NCBI GenBank assembly: GCA_026315105.1
Contig: CM048746.1
Location: forward strand, 640,267,398-640,331,397
Length of the DNA stretch: 64,000 nt
Source of the DNA: Locusta migratoria
Taxonomy: Eukaryota; Arthropoda; Insecta; Orthoptera; Acrididae
Direction: 5' to 3'
Shown here: positions 44,112 to 55,127 of the stretch, in pieces
Position numbering within the stretch: the first letter of the stretch is position 1
How the letters are laid out: every line of letters starts with the position of its first letter
Position numbers and translations under genes: made by a program
Notes under the pieces: generated by a model
Database searches by the model: none
The model's input: only the letters and a program-made list of their open reading frames with translations
Told to the model about the DNA's origin: nothing

Positions 44112-45766
44112 GAGATACATAATATGATCTCCCATTCCATTCGCTAATAACGCTCGGGAAGAAAGAACACCTGAATCTCTCCGTTCGAGCTCTGATTTCT
44201 CGTAGTTTATTATGATGATCATTTCTACCTATGTAAGTGGCACTCAACAATATATTTTCGCAATCGGAGTAGAATGTTGGCGATTGGAGTTTCGTAAGTA
44301 GCCCACGCCGCAGCGATAAGCGCCGTTTTTGTAATGATTCCCATTCCAGATGCTGTATCGTTTGCGTAAGGCTGTGTCCCATGTCTCGTGAAAATATAAA
44401 ACGACCTGCCCTTCTTTGGATTCTTTTGATGTCCTCCGTCAAACTCACCTGATAAGGATTCCGCACTAGGCAGCAATACTCCAAAAGAAGGACGGACAAG
44501 CATAGTGTATGCAGTTTCTTTAGTAGTTCTGTTCCATCTTTTAAGGTTTCTGCCAGTAAAACACAGTCTCTGGTTCGCTTTTCCCTCGACATTATCTACA
44601 TGTTCTTTCCAGTTAAGTCTGAAGTAACACTAATTCCTAGGTTCTTTGTGGAGTTTACGGACTTCACGTTTTATTGATTTATGTTGTAAACAAAGTTTAA
44701 CGGATTTCTTTTCGTACTCATGTGGACGACTTCACACTTCTCATTATTTAGTGTCAATTGCCAATTTTTACACCATAGTGATATCTTATTTAGATCGTTC
44801 TGCAGTTGGTTCTGATCATCAGATCATTTTACTAGACGGTAACTGACAGCGTCATCTGCAAACAACCTAAGAGAGCTGCTTACAGTTTTTCGTTTCTGTA
44901 AATAAGGAAAATCAGAGGACCAGTAACAATACCATACACACGATATCACGTCTATTTCAGTCGATTACTACAAACTGTGTCCTGTCTAACGCGAATTCTC
45001 CTATCCAGTCGCAAATTTGGGGCGATATACCTTAACCACGCAATTTGATTAAAAGCTGTTTGTGAGGTACGGTGTCAAAAGCATTCTGGAATTCAAGTAA
45101 TACGGAATCAATTTGAGAACCCTTGTCGATAGCACTCATCACATAAAAAGCTAGTTGTGTTTCTCATAAACGATATTCGTGTTGACCTTGCGCCAATAGA
45201 TCATTCTGTTCGAGATAATTCATAATATTTGATTACAGGATATGTTCCAAAACCCTGCTGCAAATTGACGTCAATGACATAGGCTTGTAGTTTAGTGGGT
45301 TACTCCTATTGTCTTTCTTGAATGTAGGTGTGACCTGTGAAAATTTCCAATCTTTTGGTACAGATCCTCCTTTGAGAGAGCGGTTGTGTATGGCTATTAA
45401 GTAATGAGCTATCGCTTGGGCATAATCAGATAGAAATAGGATGGGTATACAGTCCTGACAAGAAGACTTGTTCTTATTTAGTGATATCCTACTCCGAGAA
45501 TATCTACTTCAACGTTACTAATTCTGGCCTCCGTTTGTAAATCGAAATCTGAAATATTGGTTTTCGTCTTATTTGGTGAATGAGTTTCTAAAAACTATGT
45601 TTAGTAACGCGCTATCATCGGCAGAATCGTCATCACTATCACGTAGTGAGGGTATTAGTTGTATTTTGCCCCTAGTATATTTAACATATGACCAAAGCGT
45701 CTTTGGGTTTTCAGTCAAATTTCGAGAAAGTGTTTCATTGTGGAAAGTATTGTAGCCATCTCGCAT
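44112..45766 (-). pseudogene. LINE reverse transcriptase region, decayed
   Basis: Readable pieces on the minus strand: 45766-45569 has NPKTLWSYVKYTRG and IQLIPSLRDSDDDSADDSAL, the segment before the RT in CR1/L2 elements. 44592-44112 has YQVSLTEDIKRIQRRAGRFI, LEWESLQKRRLSLRRGLLTK and RARTERFRCSFFPSVISEWN, the C-terminus. The RT core between (about 44,600-45,450) is visible only as nucleotide similarity to 1,380-2,300. It is broken by several frameshifts and stops, so it is inactive and older-looking than the first copy. Confidence 0.85.
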
Positions 45767-46150
45767 TGAAGTTCTCGCTAACTTTAGAGCTTCTGTTTAG
45801 GATCGCCAATCCTTGGGATTTTGTGTTCGTCCAGCTACATACCTTATTTCGTCCATTAGCTCTGAAATTGATCTACATTTTATCACAAATTCATTTGTAG
45901 CTGCTTGTATGCATATGCTAGTAGCTCGTCCTAGAAATTATAAATTGCAGACTACTACTGAATCTTTTTGACAGGTAGCTTTAGTGAGTTACGCCCAACA
46001 TGTGTGTTTGTTTTCTTTAGTATTCCTCCTTTGCCTTGTAAAAGCATTGTAAGTAATATTCCGAAAAGAAGAGAGGCATGAAAGTGACATTTACTACATC
46101 GGGTACATCATGTAAGCGCTATATAGCTGACCAGCTATGGCCTTTGCTAG

Positions 46151-46884
46151 TATATTTTTCTTAGTATATACGCATTGTACATTAATTGTGGTAGCTTTCA
46201 CAGCTTCAAATAAAATGTCATTCATTAAAGGGTTAAATTTACCCTACACGCCTGCAAACACTAATTCTTAGATGTCGTAGATTTACGCAATTTGCTGACA
46301 AATGTACTATTCGGTTTTAGAAGTGGTTTAAAACCTGAAAGTGTTGAACTATTTTTCTCTGTGTTACACTTGATAGGTTAAGTCTGAGAACCAGAGGCGG
46401 CTGGTATATAAGGGCTCAAAAGAACGTAAACACTATGATTTCTGACTCCTTGAACATGTATTTATGATTTTTGTTTGAATGCTGTTCAACTAAATATAGA
46501 TGCGGTAGTCTTAAATAAACTGCATTTAAAGCTACCACTCTATGGTAAATTGCAGTTAGTCCAGACTCCGTAAAACTTGCCATCGTCGTAAGGAGCACAC
46601 CCGTTGATGTTTCTTCGCATGTGCGACTGGCGTGACGTCATTCCCTTAAGTAGAGCACATGAATATAAACGGGCACGCGCATCCGCCAATTTTGTTCCTT
46701 CGCTTCCACACGAGACGTCAACATAAGGCAATGAGTAAGCTTTCAGCACGGTAGCTGAAAATATTCGAATTGTTCTAATGATTTAGAAGATGGTTTTGTT
46801 CCTCCTTGGACGCTGTTACCATGAGAATCAGGAACCAATGGGGACTTCAGATCTATGCGAAATGTATTAAATCACTTGTAATGG
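46151..46884. other. No gene; promoter-like motif cluster
   Basis: No coding domain. TGACGTCA (a consensus cAMP-response/ATF site) at 46633-46640 is followed by TATAAA at about 46,674 and GACGTCA near 46,713. No initiator lies at the right spacing, so promoter function is uncertain. Confidence 0.35.
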
Positions 46885-47075
46885 CCAAGCGCATTGAGGC
46901 GCTATGCTCGGATGCGCGAGGCCGTTTCCCGTCGGGGGTTCGAATCCCCCCTAGGGCATGGACGTTTGTGTCGTGTTTAGTATAAGACACTTCATAAGTA
47001 GTTCGTAAATTTAGGGACTGATGATACCGGAGTTAAGTCCCTTAAGCTTCATAAACATTTTGAACATTTGACATT
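46885..47075 (+). mobile_element. SINE, family C
   Basis: Head CATTGAGGCGCTATGCTCGG with GATGCGCGAGGCCG, B-box arm GGGGGTTCGAATCCCCC, common body AATTTAGGGACTGATGATAC and tail ACATTTTGAACATTTG. Confidence 0.9.
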
Positions 47076-47959
47076 ATACGACTCGCACTAAACCATGTTC
47101 GAAACTACTGTGATGAATGAACTTCTGTAAGCCTTGGTCATAGCTATGTCGTAGTAAAGTGAGAAAATGCCTTACCTTCAAACTCGATAACTGCTTTTTA
47201 TTGACTTCAATAGGTGGTTTATAAGACATAACTGAAAACCTTTTTAAACATCTACGTTGTTTCGTATTAACTTATTAAAAACACTAATTTTTAGTTTCAT
47301 CTTGAAGACTACCAGTTAAAAAAATAAAATAAAATAAAATGAAGTAAAAAAAAAAAAAAAAGAGCGAATGGTTCTATCAACTGAGTTTGAAAGTAATAAA
47401 AACTATTTTCATTGATCAATTCCTCTCTTATACTTTTATATTGCTTCCTAGTTTATTGTGGTAATGTACTCTCATGGCTTGTGCATTGAAATAGCATTTA
47501 ATATGAATTTTGAAAAAATATTGCGTAAAAAAGCACAGACTTGGGTCTGTATTCCGATCAAATTTATTACATCACATTCGAAAACTCAGAGTTATCGCGA
47601 AGTTATGGAAGTTCATCTTGCATCCAATAAAACTGAGTTGTCTTATGGTAAAAAATTACCACAGATACACACCGAGTGGGGAAAATTCCAGAAAAAAAAT
47701 ATTTAACGAGTTTTCAAACTGTATTAGAAAAAAATTATTATGACCAGATTAATTTTTAATCAAAATCTTTATTTACTTCTTGATATATGTATTACTAGCG
47801 ATATTTCAAACCAATAACAGCAAAGAACTCCGCCTTTCACAAGCTCACGCTGTCGCCGCTTGGAAACAAAATGGCGACGGAATCTACCGCTACAGCAGAA
47901 CTTGATGTGCCTGCCGGTATATGTACAGGTGCCCTATTGTTATGGGTCCAATACACACG
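47076..47959. other. No recognisable gene
   Basis: Contains a short AAAAT/A-rich run (47,320-47,360) and small frames without domains. Confidence 0.5.
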
Positions 47960-48430
47960 AACTTGAAGAACAATTGGCACGCTTTATTTCGTGCTCAACC
48001 GCCAAGTGACAGCTTCGCTTTAAGCGCAAGAGACTCTGTAGCCTGCTTTCCTCTTCAAATATGTGCGGCTAACCGCTTTTATTGACAGATGATTTATCAA
48101 AACAACGTTACCCTCGATAAGATTACTCACAATTAAATTCATTCTATGACGCGTCGACTGTAAAAGCTGTCATGTATTCTAAACTATCGGTATGTTCTCA
48201 TTGATAACTTTTCAAATGTAACGAGCTGGTTAGAGTCCTAGTATGCACTTATATGTTTTCTCTTAGGGGACCATACTCTTACTTGTCGTAAATGTTTACC
48301 CAGTTGTTTCATTATATGTAGTGTTTTCAGTGGGTGTGGTGAGGCAATAACCTAAGACTACAACTTAACTAATACTTATAATTCATCACCTATCAAAATA
48401 TTAACTTTTTTCTCGAACATATTGCGATTA
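47960..48430 (+). repeat. Unclassified dispersed repeat, copy 2
   Basis: Shares ordered blocks with 39,950-40,770 (see that entry) but lacks the SINE and much of the first 150 bp. The two copies are well diverged. Confidence 0.6.
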
Positions 48431-48954
48431 TCTAAGGTGTAGTTGGGCGACAAGCTTAGATTTCTGTGAGTCAAACGAGCAACGAAGATATTTTTAAAAG
48501 TTCTTCGTAGTCACAACTGTTTGACCTTTTCGCATGCTATCTACCACATATGAGTCTCGTATTCAGCACAGACTTAACTGTGTGACTGTTCTGCATAGGA
48601 AGATTATTCTTTAAGATGAATCCACAAATATTAACCAAACGTTTACAGATATAGTGATATTTTTTAAATAATACATGTATACAGAAAAGAAATTTTGCGG
48701 TTTATTACTTCACCATTAGAGAACTTGTGAGCGATCACAGTTCGGTAATGTTAACACATGACTGAGAAAACGGAGAGCACAGAAATCATATGCATTATAA
48801 TATTTCGTTCTTGCCGTATACTGTACGTAATTATGTATAAAACAACAAAATTGCACAACATATTTCTTTCGTTCTTCAGGGAAGTTATGCTTATTATTTT
48901 TATTATTATTAGTAGTAGTACTGGCTAATTTGTACAAATATGTTCATTGTTATT
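48431..48954. other. No recognisable feature
   Basis: AT-rich; the small frame at 48716-48937 is low complexity. Confidence 0.5.
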
Positions 48955-49256
48955 GTGGTCTTCAATCCGCAGACTGGTTTGATATAGCTCTCCATGCTAC
49001 CCTGTCCTGTGAAAGTCTCTTCATCTGAGAATACGTTCGGCAACCTACATCTTTTCAACTTGCTTACTGTATTCGGCCCTTGGTATCCCTCTACGATTTT
49101 TACCTCACAGACGTCCTTCTAATGCTAAGTTGACGATTCCTTGGTGTCTCAGGATGTGTCCCACCAACCTATCCATTCTCAGGATATGCCGCAAACTCTT
49201 CTTTCCCCAATTCGGTTAAGCAACTCCTCATTAGTTACGTGATCTACCCATCTATT

Positions 49257-49445
49257 ATTTTTTTAATGTATCGGAGCAAACTGCGTGGTCATCAGCCCGT
49301 ATCTTACAAACTACTTAAACCTAGGTAAACTAACCTAAGGACAACACACACACACCCATGCCCCAGGGAGGACTCGAACCTCCACGGCGAGCAACAGCGC
49401 GCTCCGCAGCGAGACGCTTTAGACCGCTCAGCTACCTCACCGCGG
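49257..49445 (-). mobile_element. SINE, family B, in RTE-like LINE
   Basis: On the minus strand: CGCGGTGAGGTAGCTGAGCG head, GGAGGTTCGAGTCCTCCC B-box arm, common body. Short target duplication CCATCTAtT / CCATCTAaT at about 49,248 and 49,446. Confidence 0.92.
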
Positions 49446-50270
49446 CCATCTAATTTTCATCATTCGTCTGTAGCACCACATTTCAAAACCTTCTGTCATC
49501 TTTTTGTCTGAACTCCTCATATTCCATATGTCACTCCGATACAATGCTATACTCCAGACAAATGCTTTCAGAAAGGACTTCTTAACATTTACGTTAATAT
49601 CGGATATTAACAAATTTCGCTTCTTTAGAAATGCTTTTCTTCCCATACCCATTCTACATTTTATATCTTCTCTACTTCGGCGATCAGAAGTTATTTTGCT
49701 ACCTAAATAACAAAACTCGTCTACTACTTTTATTGTTTCCTTACCTAATCTAATTCCGTCAACATCACCTGATTTTCTGACATAACATTCCATTACCCTC
49801 GTTTTACTCTTGTTAATGTTCATCTTGTACCTTCCTTTCAAGACACTGCCAATTCTATTCATTTGCTCCTTCCACATCCTCTGCAGTCTCTGACAAAATT
49901 ACTATGTCATCGGCAAACCGCAAAGTTTTATTTCTTCTCCCTGAAATTTAATTCCCTCTCCAAATTTCTCCTTGCTTTCTTACATTGCTTGCTCAGTGTA
50001 TAGATTGAAAAACATTGGGGAAAGGCTACAACCCTGTCTTACTCCCTTCCCAATCTCTGCTTTCCTTTCTTGCCCTTAGACTCTGATAACCGCTGTCTGG
50101 TTATTGTATAGGTTGAATATATCTCTTCGCTCCCTATATTTTACCCCTGCTGCCTTTAGAATTTGAGAGAGCGTATTCCAGTCGACACTGTCGAAAGCTT
50201 TCTCCACAAATGCTAAAAACGTATATTTCCCTTTCTTTAGCCTATCTTGTAAGTCGTGATGTGTATTCAC
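49446..50270 (-). pseudogene. RTE-like reverse transcriptase, frameshifted
   Basis: From N to C on the minus strand: 50270-50076 reads FLAFVEKAFDSVDWNTLSQI (first catalytic Asp block) and AAGVKYRERRDIFNLY. Near 49,990-50,040 lies a GCSLSP-type turn. Near 49,905 FADDIVILSE is the intact active-site loop. 49877-49446 reads MNINKSKTRVMEC, VDEFCYLGSKIT, SFLKAFVWSIALYRSDIWNM and MWCYRRMMKIRW. At least one frameshift separates the RT core from the C-terminus. After the SINE the last residues (NEELLNRIG-like) continue to about 49,200. Confidence 0.85.
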
Positions 50271-50271
50271 C

Positions 50272-50425
50272 TAGGGGATGTGGAAAACCGCGTAAAAACC
50301 ACATACAGGCTGGACAGCCCTCCGATCCCTTTCGTTAATCTGCCGGGAGATTTCGAACCGGGTCGGTACGCCTCCTCGTCTCGGAAAGCAGTGCGTTAGA
50401 CCGCGCTGCTAACCGAGCGGGTTTC
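50272..50425 (-). mobile_element. SINE, family D (CGGTTAGC head)
   Basis: On the minus strand: CCCGCTCGGTTAGCAGCGCG (A-box arm), ACGCACTGCTTTCCGAGACG (anticodon arm), CCGGTTCGAAATCTCCCGG (B box with one inserted A), then GTGGTTTTTACGCGGTTTTC. A distinct body. It abuts the 5'-truncated LINE. Confidence 0.85.
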
Positions 50426-50869
50426 TTGACGTAAAAGAAAATAAGAGATCATTATCTTGTTACAAATCATCTTTCTGCATCTTTCTGCAACCAATGGATA
50501 TATCCAGAATCTTCTACTTTATACTCTTTGTGTATTAATAACAACAATAGCCACAATCAAAACAGATTCTATATCCATGTCCGCTGCCGTACCGACAGAT
50601 TCTATACACAAAACGATGAGAGTTTGCTGCGTTGGAAACGTGCGTTTGTAGTACCTCTAACGCGCATCTGGTGCGACAATGGACGCTCAGCAGTAGCTTG
50701 CTTGCGAACCACCTAGTGGCACAGCAGACTGGCCGCGTGTGCAGCCAGCCTTTATAAGGGTTCATGGAAGCTAACGATAAGGCTGTTTACTTTGATATCA
50801 GTGGCGTATCTCAAAGCGCAGGTCAGTCGTTGTTGACACTGGAATGTAACGTAGGCGTTCGAGTCCAGC
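50426..50869. other. No gene recognised
   Basis: TTTATAAGG at about 50,751 is TATA-like just upstream of GC-rich island 3, with TCAGT-type initiators at about 50,799 and 50,823, both further away than usual. Confidence 0.35.
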
Positions 50870-51200
50870 GTATGCCATTCATACGTTGGAGGGAGCCGCG
50901 CTACAAAAGCCGCCTTATTGGCCTCGGCTGAGATGTGCGGCCACGAGGATCCACCTGCGGCGCAGGAATCCGCCGGGAGCGGAAGTTTACTCTCCGAAAT
51001 TGCCGCGCGCCTCCAATTCCCAGCCCAGCAGCGGCGCTGAAGCCATGGCGGCCGTCCCGAGAGCTGGTGGCGCCGAGGCGACACACGACACTGCCAGTAG
51101 GCGCCCTGTCCACAGCGCGGGGCGTGGGCGGAACCATGGCGACGGAAAGGGCCGCTTGCTGCCTCTTAAACGCCACATACAACAGGTAGACACTTGTTCA
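50870..51200. other. GC-rich island 3
   Basis: About 330 bp of CpG-rich, apparently non-repetitive sequence. Open frames occur in most reading frames on both strands, which points to composition and not to one gene. A TATA-like site lies 120 bp upstream. Confidence 0.4.
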
Positions 51201-52249
51201 ACCCTGAATACAACAACCATCCATCATGAAAATCGGAATTCGTAAGATCACTGACAACCCGCTTTTGTCACGCACTGATAGCACACCATATACAAAATGA
51301 TTCACAAAGATATTCAAATATTGAGTGATGAAAAAGTGTCTTCGCAGTGTCATATGAGGCGCCCAGAAGCAAAGGGGTTTAAGTTCCTCAACACCGGTTT
51401 TGAGTAATTGGGCTCCAAAGTTAAGCGATATTTGAAAATTACAGTTAAATGTTATTTTAATTTGATCGATAACGGCACTTTCAACATGTACTTCTGTACT
51501 TCTAGAACAAATATCATGGAGTAATAACATGATGTTAAGCCACACTGTCTTTGTTACATCGTGCGTGTACTAACACCCCTTTGCTTCAAAATCTATCACT
51601 TACACTCTTTTGCGTCACGTGAGTTACACCATATTTCTGCTAAATTCCAGGAGGATAATACATAGATACCAGGCATTAAACAAGTTATATTTAAAGGAAA
51701 CGGTACAACTAACAGGTTTTCATCACATATTGAAAAAAGATCCATTAAATGCTAACAAAAACGCTTTTTATTCAGATTCCCTACAGAATCATGTTCCAAG
51801 TCTGACATTTGGACACTGTCTTCATCCTCTACTGTAACAGAAGTAGCGGTTTGGACGGCTTCTTCTTCGTCTTATCTTTTCTCTCATGTTCAAGGTTCTT
51901 GTAGAAACTGTGATAAATCGGTGAAACAAATTCTAAGACTGAAGATATCTGTATTTCTTCGTATCATTTTTTACTGGTGAAATTTATTAAGTCCACTATT
52001 TTATTTTATTTACCCTTGTTGCGGACCAGCTGCCTTTGGGTATATATCTGGCCGTGATTACAAAAACTATGTGATACATTTATGCGACTATGATACATTA
52101 TTTTCTTTATACATATACAGTAATTAGATTTAAAAAAAAATACAAAGAAAAGCGTAAAAACTTATCATAAGGAAAATGGAAAAAGCAACTTAAAAACATC
52201 AAATATTTTAAGAAGAGAATAATAGAAGATAGGAAAGATTGGTTTGAGT
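51201..52249. other. No recognisable gene
   Basis: AT-rich, with short frames and no motif. The part above about 52,000 may be 3' UTR of the minus-strand LINE that follows. Confidence 0.45.
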
Positions 52250-53130
52250 GACAGTCTGAAGAATAAGAGAGGAAAGTCCAGGGTGGGAGGCCTCGGAATT
52301 TACTTCGAGCCCTGCCATCCTGGAGTTTTCTCATTTTGAGACTCTAATGATTGGCTATATCTGTAGGTCACATTTCGCATGTGTTTATATCGTCCTCTGT
52401 GTCGGGGCTGTCATCTGTGGTGTAATTTGTACTGTTTGAGCTTTCAGTGTCAGATTCATTATAAGTGTTTTGTCTTCTGTTGTGGGCGTTTCGTGTTGCA
52501 TTACGTCTTACGTTCTGTGTGTACTCCTCTTTTTTTCGTAATGAAACTTCGTCCGTCAGCCTGTTCATTATGTCCCATCCGTTTTTATCTCTTATTAGTT
52601 CGTTTAGGTCTTTAGTCGCGTCAAACATAGTGTGAGTGTGTGTTTTGTAGAGTTGACAGTGTATGACTGTGTGTTCTGGGGTCCCAGTTTCTCCACACGT
52701 ACAGCACGGATTGTCACTGAGACCCACACGTGTGAGGTGTGTGGGGTAGGGGCCGTGTCCCGTTAGGAAGTGGATCATACCCCGGCTGGGATTGATATGA
52801 CCCATTCGAAGACGTTCCCTTATATTCGGGAAAAAGTCATAGACACGTCTTCCTTTCTCGCAGTTTTCCCATTCCCTTTGCCATGTGTCCATTCTCCATT
52901 TAATTAGTTGCCTCCGTTCTGTTATCTCTTGTCCAATAAGTTCGTGGATCTTGTCGTATTTTACTGGTGAGTTGTACAGAGTCCTTATGGTAAATAAGTT
53001 GGATGGACGTTCAATCTCGGGCTTTCTCATATCATAGGATTTGAATTCTTCATTGCCATCTACATAATCCTTGTACAGCACAGTACGTGCATTGCTCTTC
53101 TGAAACCTGAGCCATTGAAATTTCCTGATC
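52250..53130 (-). mobile_element. R1-like LINE 3' fragment
   Basis: 5'-truncated non-LTR element carrying only the ORF2 C-terminus and some 3' UTR. Bounded 5' by the family G SINE at 53,145. Confidence 0.75.
52368..53081 (-). CDS. LINE ORF2 C-terminal domain, 237 codons open
   Basis: Reads MDTWQREWENCEKGRRVYDF, FPNIRERL, HFLTGHGPYPTHLTR and the zinc-knuckle CCTCGETGTPEHTVIHC. W..EW..s.KGR....fFP and the GHG.y..yL block followed by C.C...eT..H....C are hallmarks of the C-terminus in R1-like LINEs. No stop interrupts 237 codons, so this fragment is fairly young. An unusual acidic Ser/Thr/Asn-rich tail (about residues 205-235) follows the zinc knuckle. Upstream RT is absent. The M start is internal to the original ORF. 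Confidence 0.82.
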   Translation of the reverse strand: MLYKDYVDGNEEFKSYDMRKPEIERPSNLFTIRTLYNSPVKYDKIHELIGQEITERRQLIKWRMDTWQREWENCEKGRRVYDFFPNIRERLRMGHINPSRGMIHFLTGHGPYPTHLTRVGLSDNPCCTCGETGTPEHTVIHCQLYKTHTHTMFDATKDLNELIRDKNGWDIMNRLTDEVSLRKKEEYTQNVRRNATRNAHNRRQNTYNESDTESSNSTNYTTDDSPDTEDDINTCEM

Positions 53131-53144
53131 CCTGCTACAGAGTT

Positions 53145-53570
53145 GGTAAATGGTTGTTAAAGGAAGGAAATGGAGAAGGATAGGAAAGAAAGGATTGACA
53201 GTGGCCGCATTTAGGCATTGATATTAAGCAATGGCGACAAGTGAAAATCTGAGCCGGATCAGGAATCGAACCCGGGCCTCTCGCTTCGGGCCAGTGGTCG
53301 CCTTAACCATTTGGCCACCCGTGCTCGACTCCCGTCCGTCTCATATTCTCACAAGTCGCACGCTATGTTTGTAGCGCCCCTATTGTCCATGTCCTCTTAC
53401 ACTCGCCATTACGGATTCCCGTGCGAGGTCGGACGTATGACCGCATCTGCGGTGAAATACCTGAAGCTATCGCCGTCGTCGCTTTCAAATACTTATTGTA
53501 TTGGTGTGGTGTCTGTTCTTTCGAACGTCTGAAAGAACAGACACCACACCAATACAATAAACGGCTACGC
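53145..53570 (-). mobile_element. SINE, family G, with long hairpin
   Basis: On the minus strand: GGTGGCCAAATGGTTAAGGC (A-box arm), CCCGAAGCGAGAGGCCCGGG, GGTTCGATTCC (B box), CCGGCTCAGATTTTCACTTG. It sits between the R1-like LINE and the DUF7869-like relic. The region up to 53,570 includes a perfect hairpin. Exact limits are uncertain on the right. Confidence 0.75.
53493..53560. repeat. Perfect 30-bp hairpin, 8-base loop
   Basis: Arms 53493-53522 and 53531-53560 are exactly complementary (arm begins TTATTGTATTGGTGTGGTG); the loop is GAACGTCT. Confidence 0.97.
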
Positions 53571-53571
53571 A

Positions 53572-54170
53572 GTCTTTAAGAGTGTCATTCATTCCTTTCG
53601 CAAATAGAAAATCCTCTTCATTCATTCGTATAATCCGGAATTTACGGTGAGGAGATGATACGGCTTTTAGCTAATCATCAGGCACAAACACATATTGGAT
53701 TGTTTTCTTATATTTCTCGACTATTTCGAAGTCTTCATCGCATTCCATAAAGGAATGACCTGCAACTAAATACTTATGGTCTACAGTCTATTGTGTGTTA
53801 CTAACAATGTCCATCCAAAATCTGGCAATAAACTGATTTTTATTTTGTCCTCCACAGTTGTCACTAAAGGCGATGATGTGCTTAACTGTTTGAGGTTGGT
53901 GTCAAACGTACTTAAGTAAACTGGATCCAACTTCTTGTGATCCCCTTCCTGCGTCAGTTTAATACCACATCATCATAGTGGCGTTCGTTTTTGCAAGGTT
54001 ATGTATTGCCAAGTAGTATGTCCAAAGCTGCCTTGAGTAGTAAACTTTGTTAAAGGTTAACATTGGAGAAAGCAGCGTTTTCTGAAGATCAAAACATATA
54101 GCAACAATATCAGGGTTTCCCTTTCCCTATTTCTGAGCTAAGCTCTTAGCTGTTCTTGCATTTTCAGCTG
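53572..54170 (-). pseudogene. DUF7869-like transposon protein relic
   Basis: No long frame survives, but the minus strand reads, across stops, ICFDLQKTLLSPMLTFNKVY, SRQLWTYYLAIHNLAKTNA, AGRGSQEVGSSLLKYV, IIAFSDNCGGQNKNQFIARF, AGHSFMECDEDFEIVEKYKK and HRKFRIIRMNEEDFLF. The order CFDLQK - YY.RQLW.Y - RGS.EVGS - SDNCGGQN - GHSFM..D matches proteins I recall as DUF7869 in insect genomes, thought to be transposon-derived. At least four stops or frameshifts; inactive. The right end is cut by the hairpin and SINE. Confidence 0.65.
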
Positions 54171-54918
54171 CAATCAAGTAACGCTCTTTTCAACCTTACT
54201 CATTTCAATATTTTCGTCATTTTCTTCACATTTTTCATCTATACACATAATTTAAACTTTAAAGAAGCTTTTCTTGCTGATACATTCGTAAAAAAAATTA
54301 AGTACACAAAAGGCAGGGGGTCTATACAGGACAAAAATGTTTGCAAGGGGTCTATGAGACAAAAAGTTTGGCAACCCCTGGTATATACACATGTCACTGT
54401 ATATCCATTCGACTTTATATCATATTACGACACAGATCGTGAGAGATAAGGTCATAAACCATTCATCGTCCTTTTCGTGTATTGTAAAATAAACCAAAGA
54501 TGTCACAGATGATTTTTCTGCTTACTGTGGAGACAATGAAATTAAATGAAGCGTTGAAAGATTTTTTCGGAAAATAGGGCTATAACACCGATCTTCTGCA
54601 TAGCAGATAGATGCTCCATCACTAAGCCAACTAGGACACAGTGTACTTTGGAGGTGCAGTGATCATGCTCAGCCTTACACTACTTTGTGCTGTCATTTAC
54701 ACAATAATCTCGTTTACTCGCAGCCGTAGTTAGACGATTCTCGTAATTACGTTTACTTACTTATTTGATTATTTATATCCTGTAATTAGTTTGATGCTTA
54801 CAAATACATGTTGCCGAAAAAGTAATACACGTAACATTGTTAGTTGTTTTCTGTCCTCCTTCCTCAGTTGCTTTCTACATTTATATGCAGATATTTATTT
54901 ATGTCAACATTTCATACA
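54171..54918. other. No recognisable gene
   Basis: The open frame at 54156-54449 is AT-rich and domain-free. Confidence 0.5.
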
Positions 54919-54930
54919 ACTGAAATAAAA

Positions 54931-55127
54931 TGTTTCAAATGTTTGTATAGCTGATGGCACTTAACTACGGGGTCACCAGTCCCTAAACTTACAAACTGCT
55001 TACGAACTAGCTAATAATAAGGGCGGCACAAATATCCATGACAGAGGGGGATTCGAACCCCCGACCGTAGTGGCTGTGCAGGCCGTGACTGCAGCGCCTC
55101 AGACCCCTCAGCCACCGCGGCCGGCTG
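54931..55127 (-). mobile_element. SINE, family A, inside palindromic element
   Basis: Full length; on the minus strand GCCGGCCGCGGTGGCTGAG, GGGGGTTCGAATCCCCC and the common body. Exact target duplication ACTGAAATAAAA at 54919-54930 and 55128-55139. Confidence 0.95.

Larger units (their letters stand above)
43845..46150 (-). mobile_element. CR1/L2-type LINE, longest copy
   Basis: Same family as 864-2310, with the 3' end at about 43,845 (AGAGCATCGTATGTAGATG on the minus strand). It extends further 5' than the first copy: reverse transcriptase (about 44,200-45,450), the pre-RT segment (45,569-45,766) and sequence upstream to about 46,150 that matches 27,425-28,735. Many frameshifts. A family B SINE sits in its 3' part. 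Confidence 0.88.
48955..50271 (-). mobile_element. RTE-like LINE, 5'-truncated
   Basis: Minus-strand LINE with 3' end CAAACCAGTCTGCGGATTGA then AGACCACAA at about 48,955 and truncation at about 50,271, within the RT. Other copies of the family: 29,160 (plus), 37,740 (minus, old) and 63,481 (plus). A family B SINE interrupts the C-terminal coding part. Confidence 0.85.

Noticed and set aside
50886..51245. 119-codon plus-strand frame in GC-rich island 3
   Set aside because: Competing frames on both strands and no domain; composition artefact.
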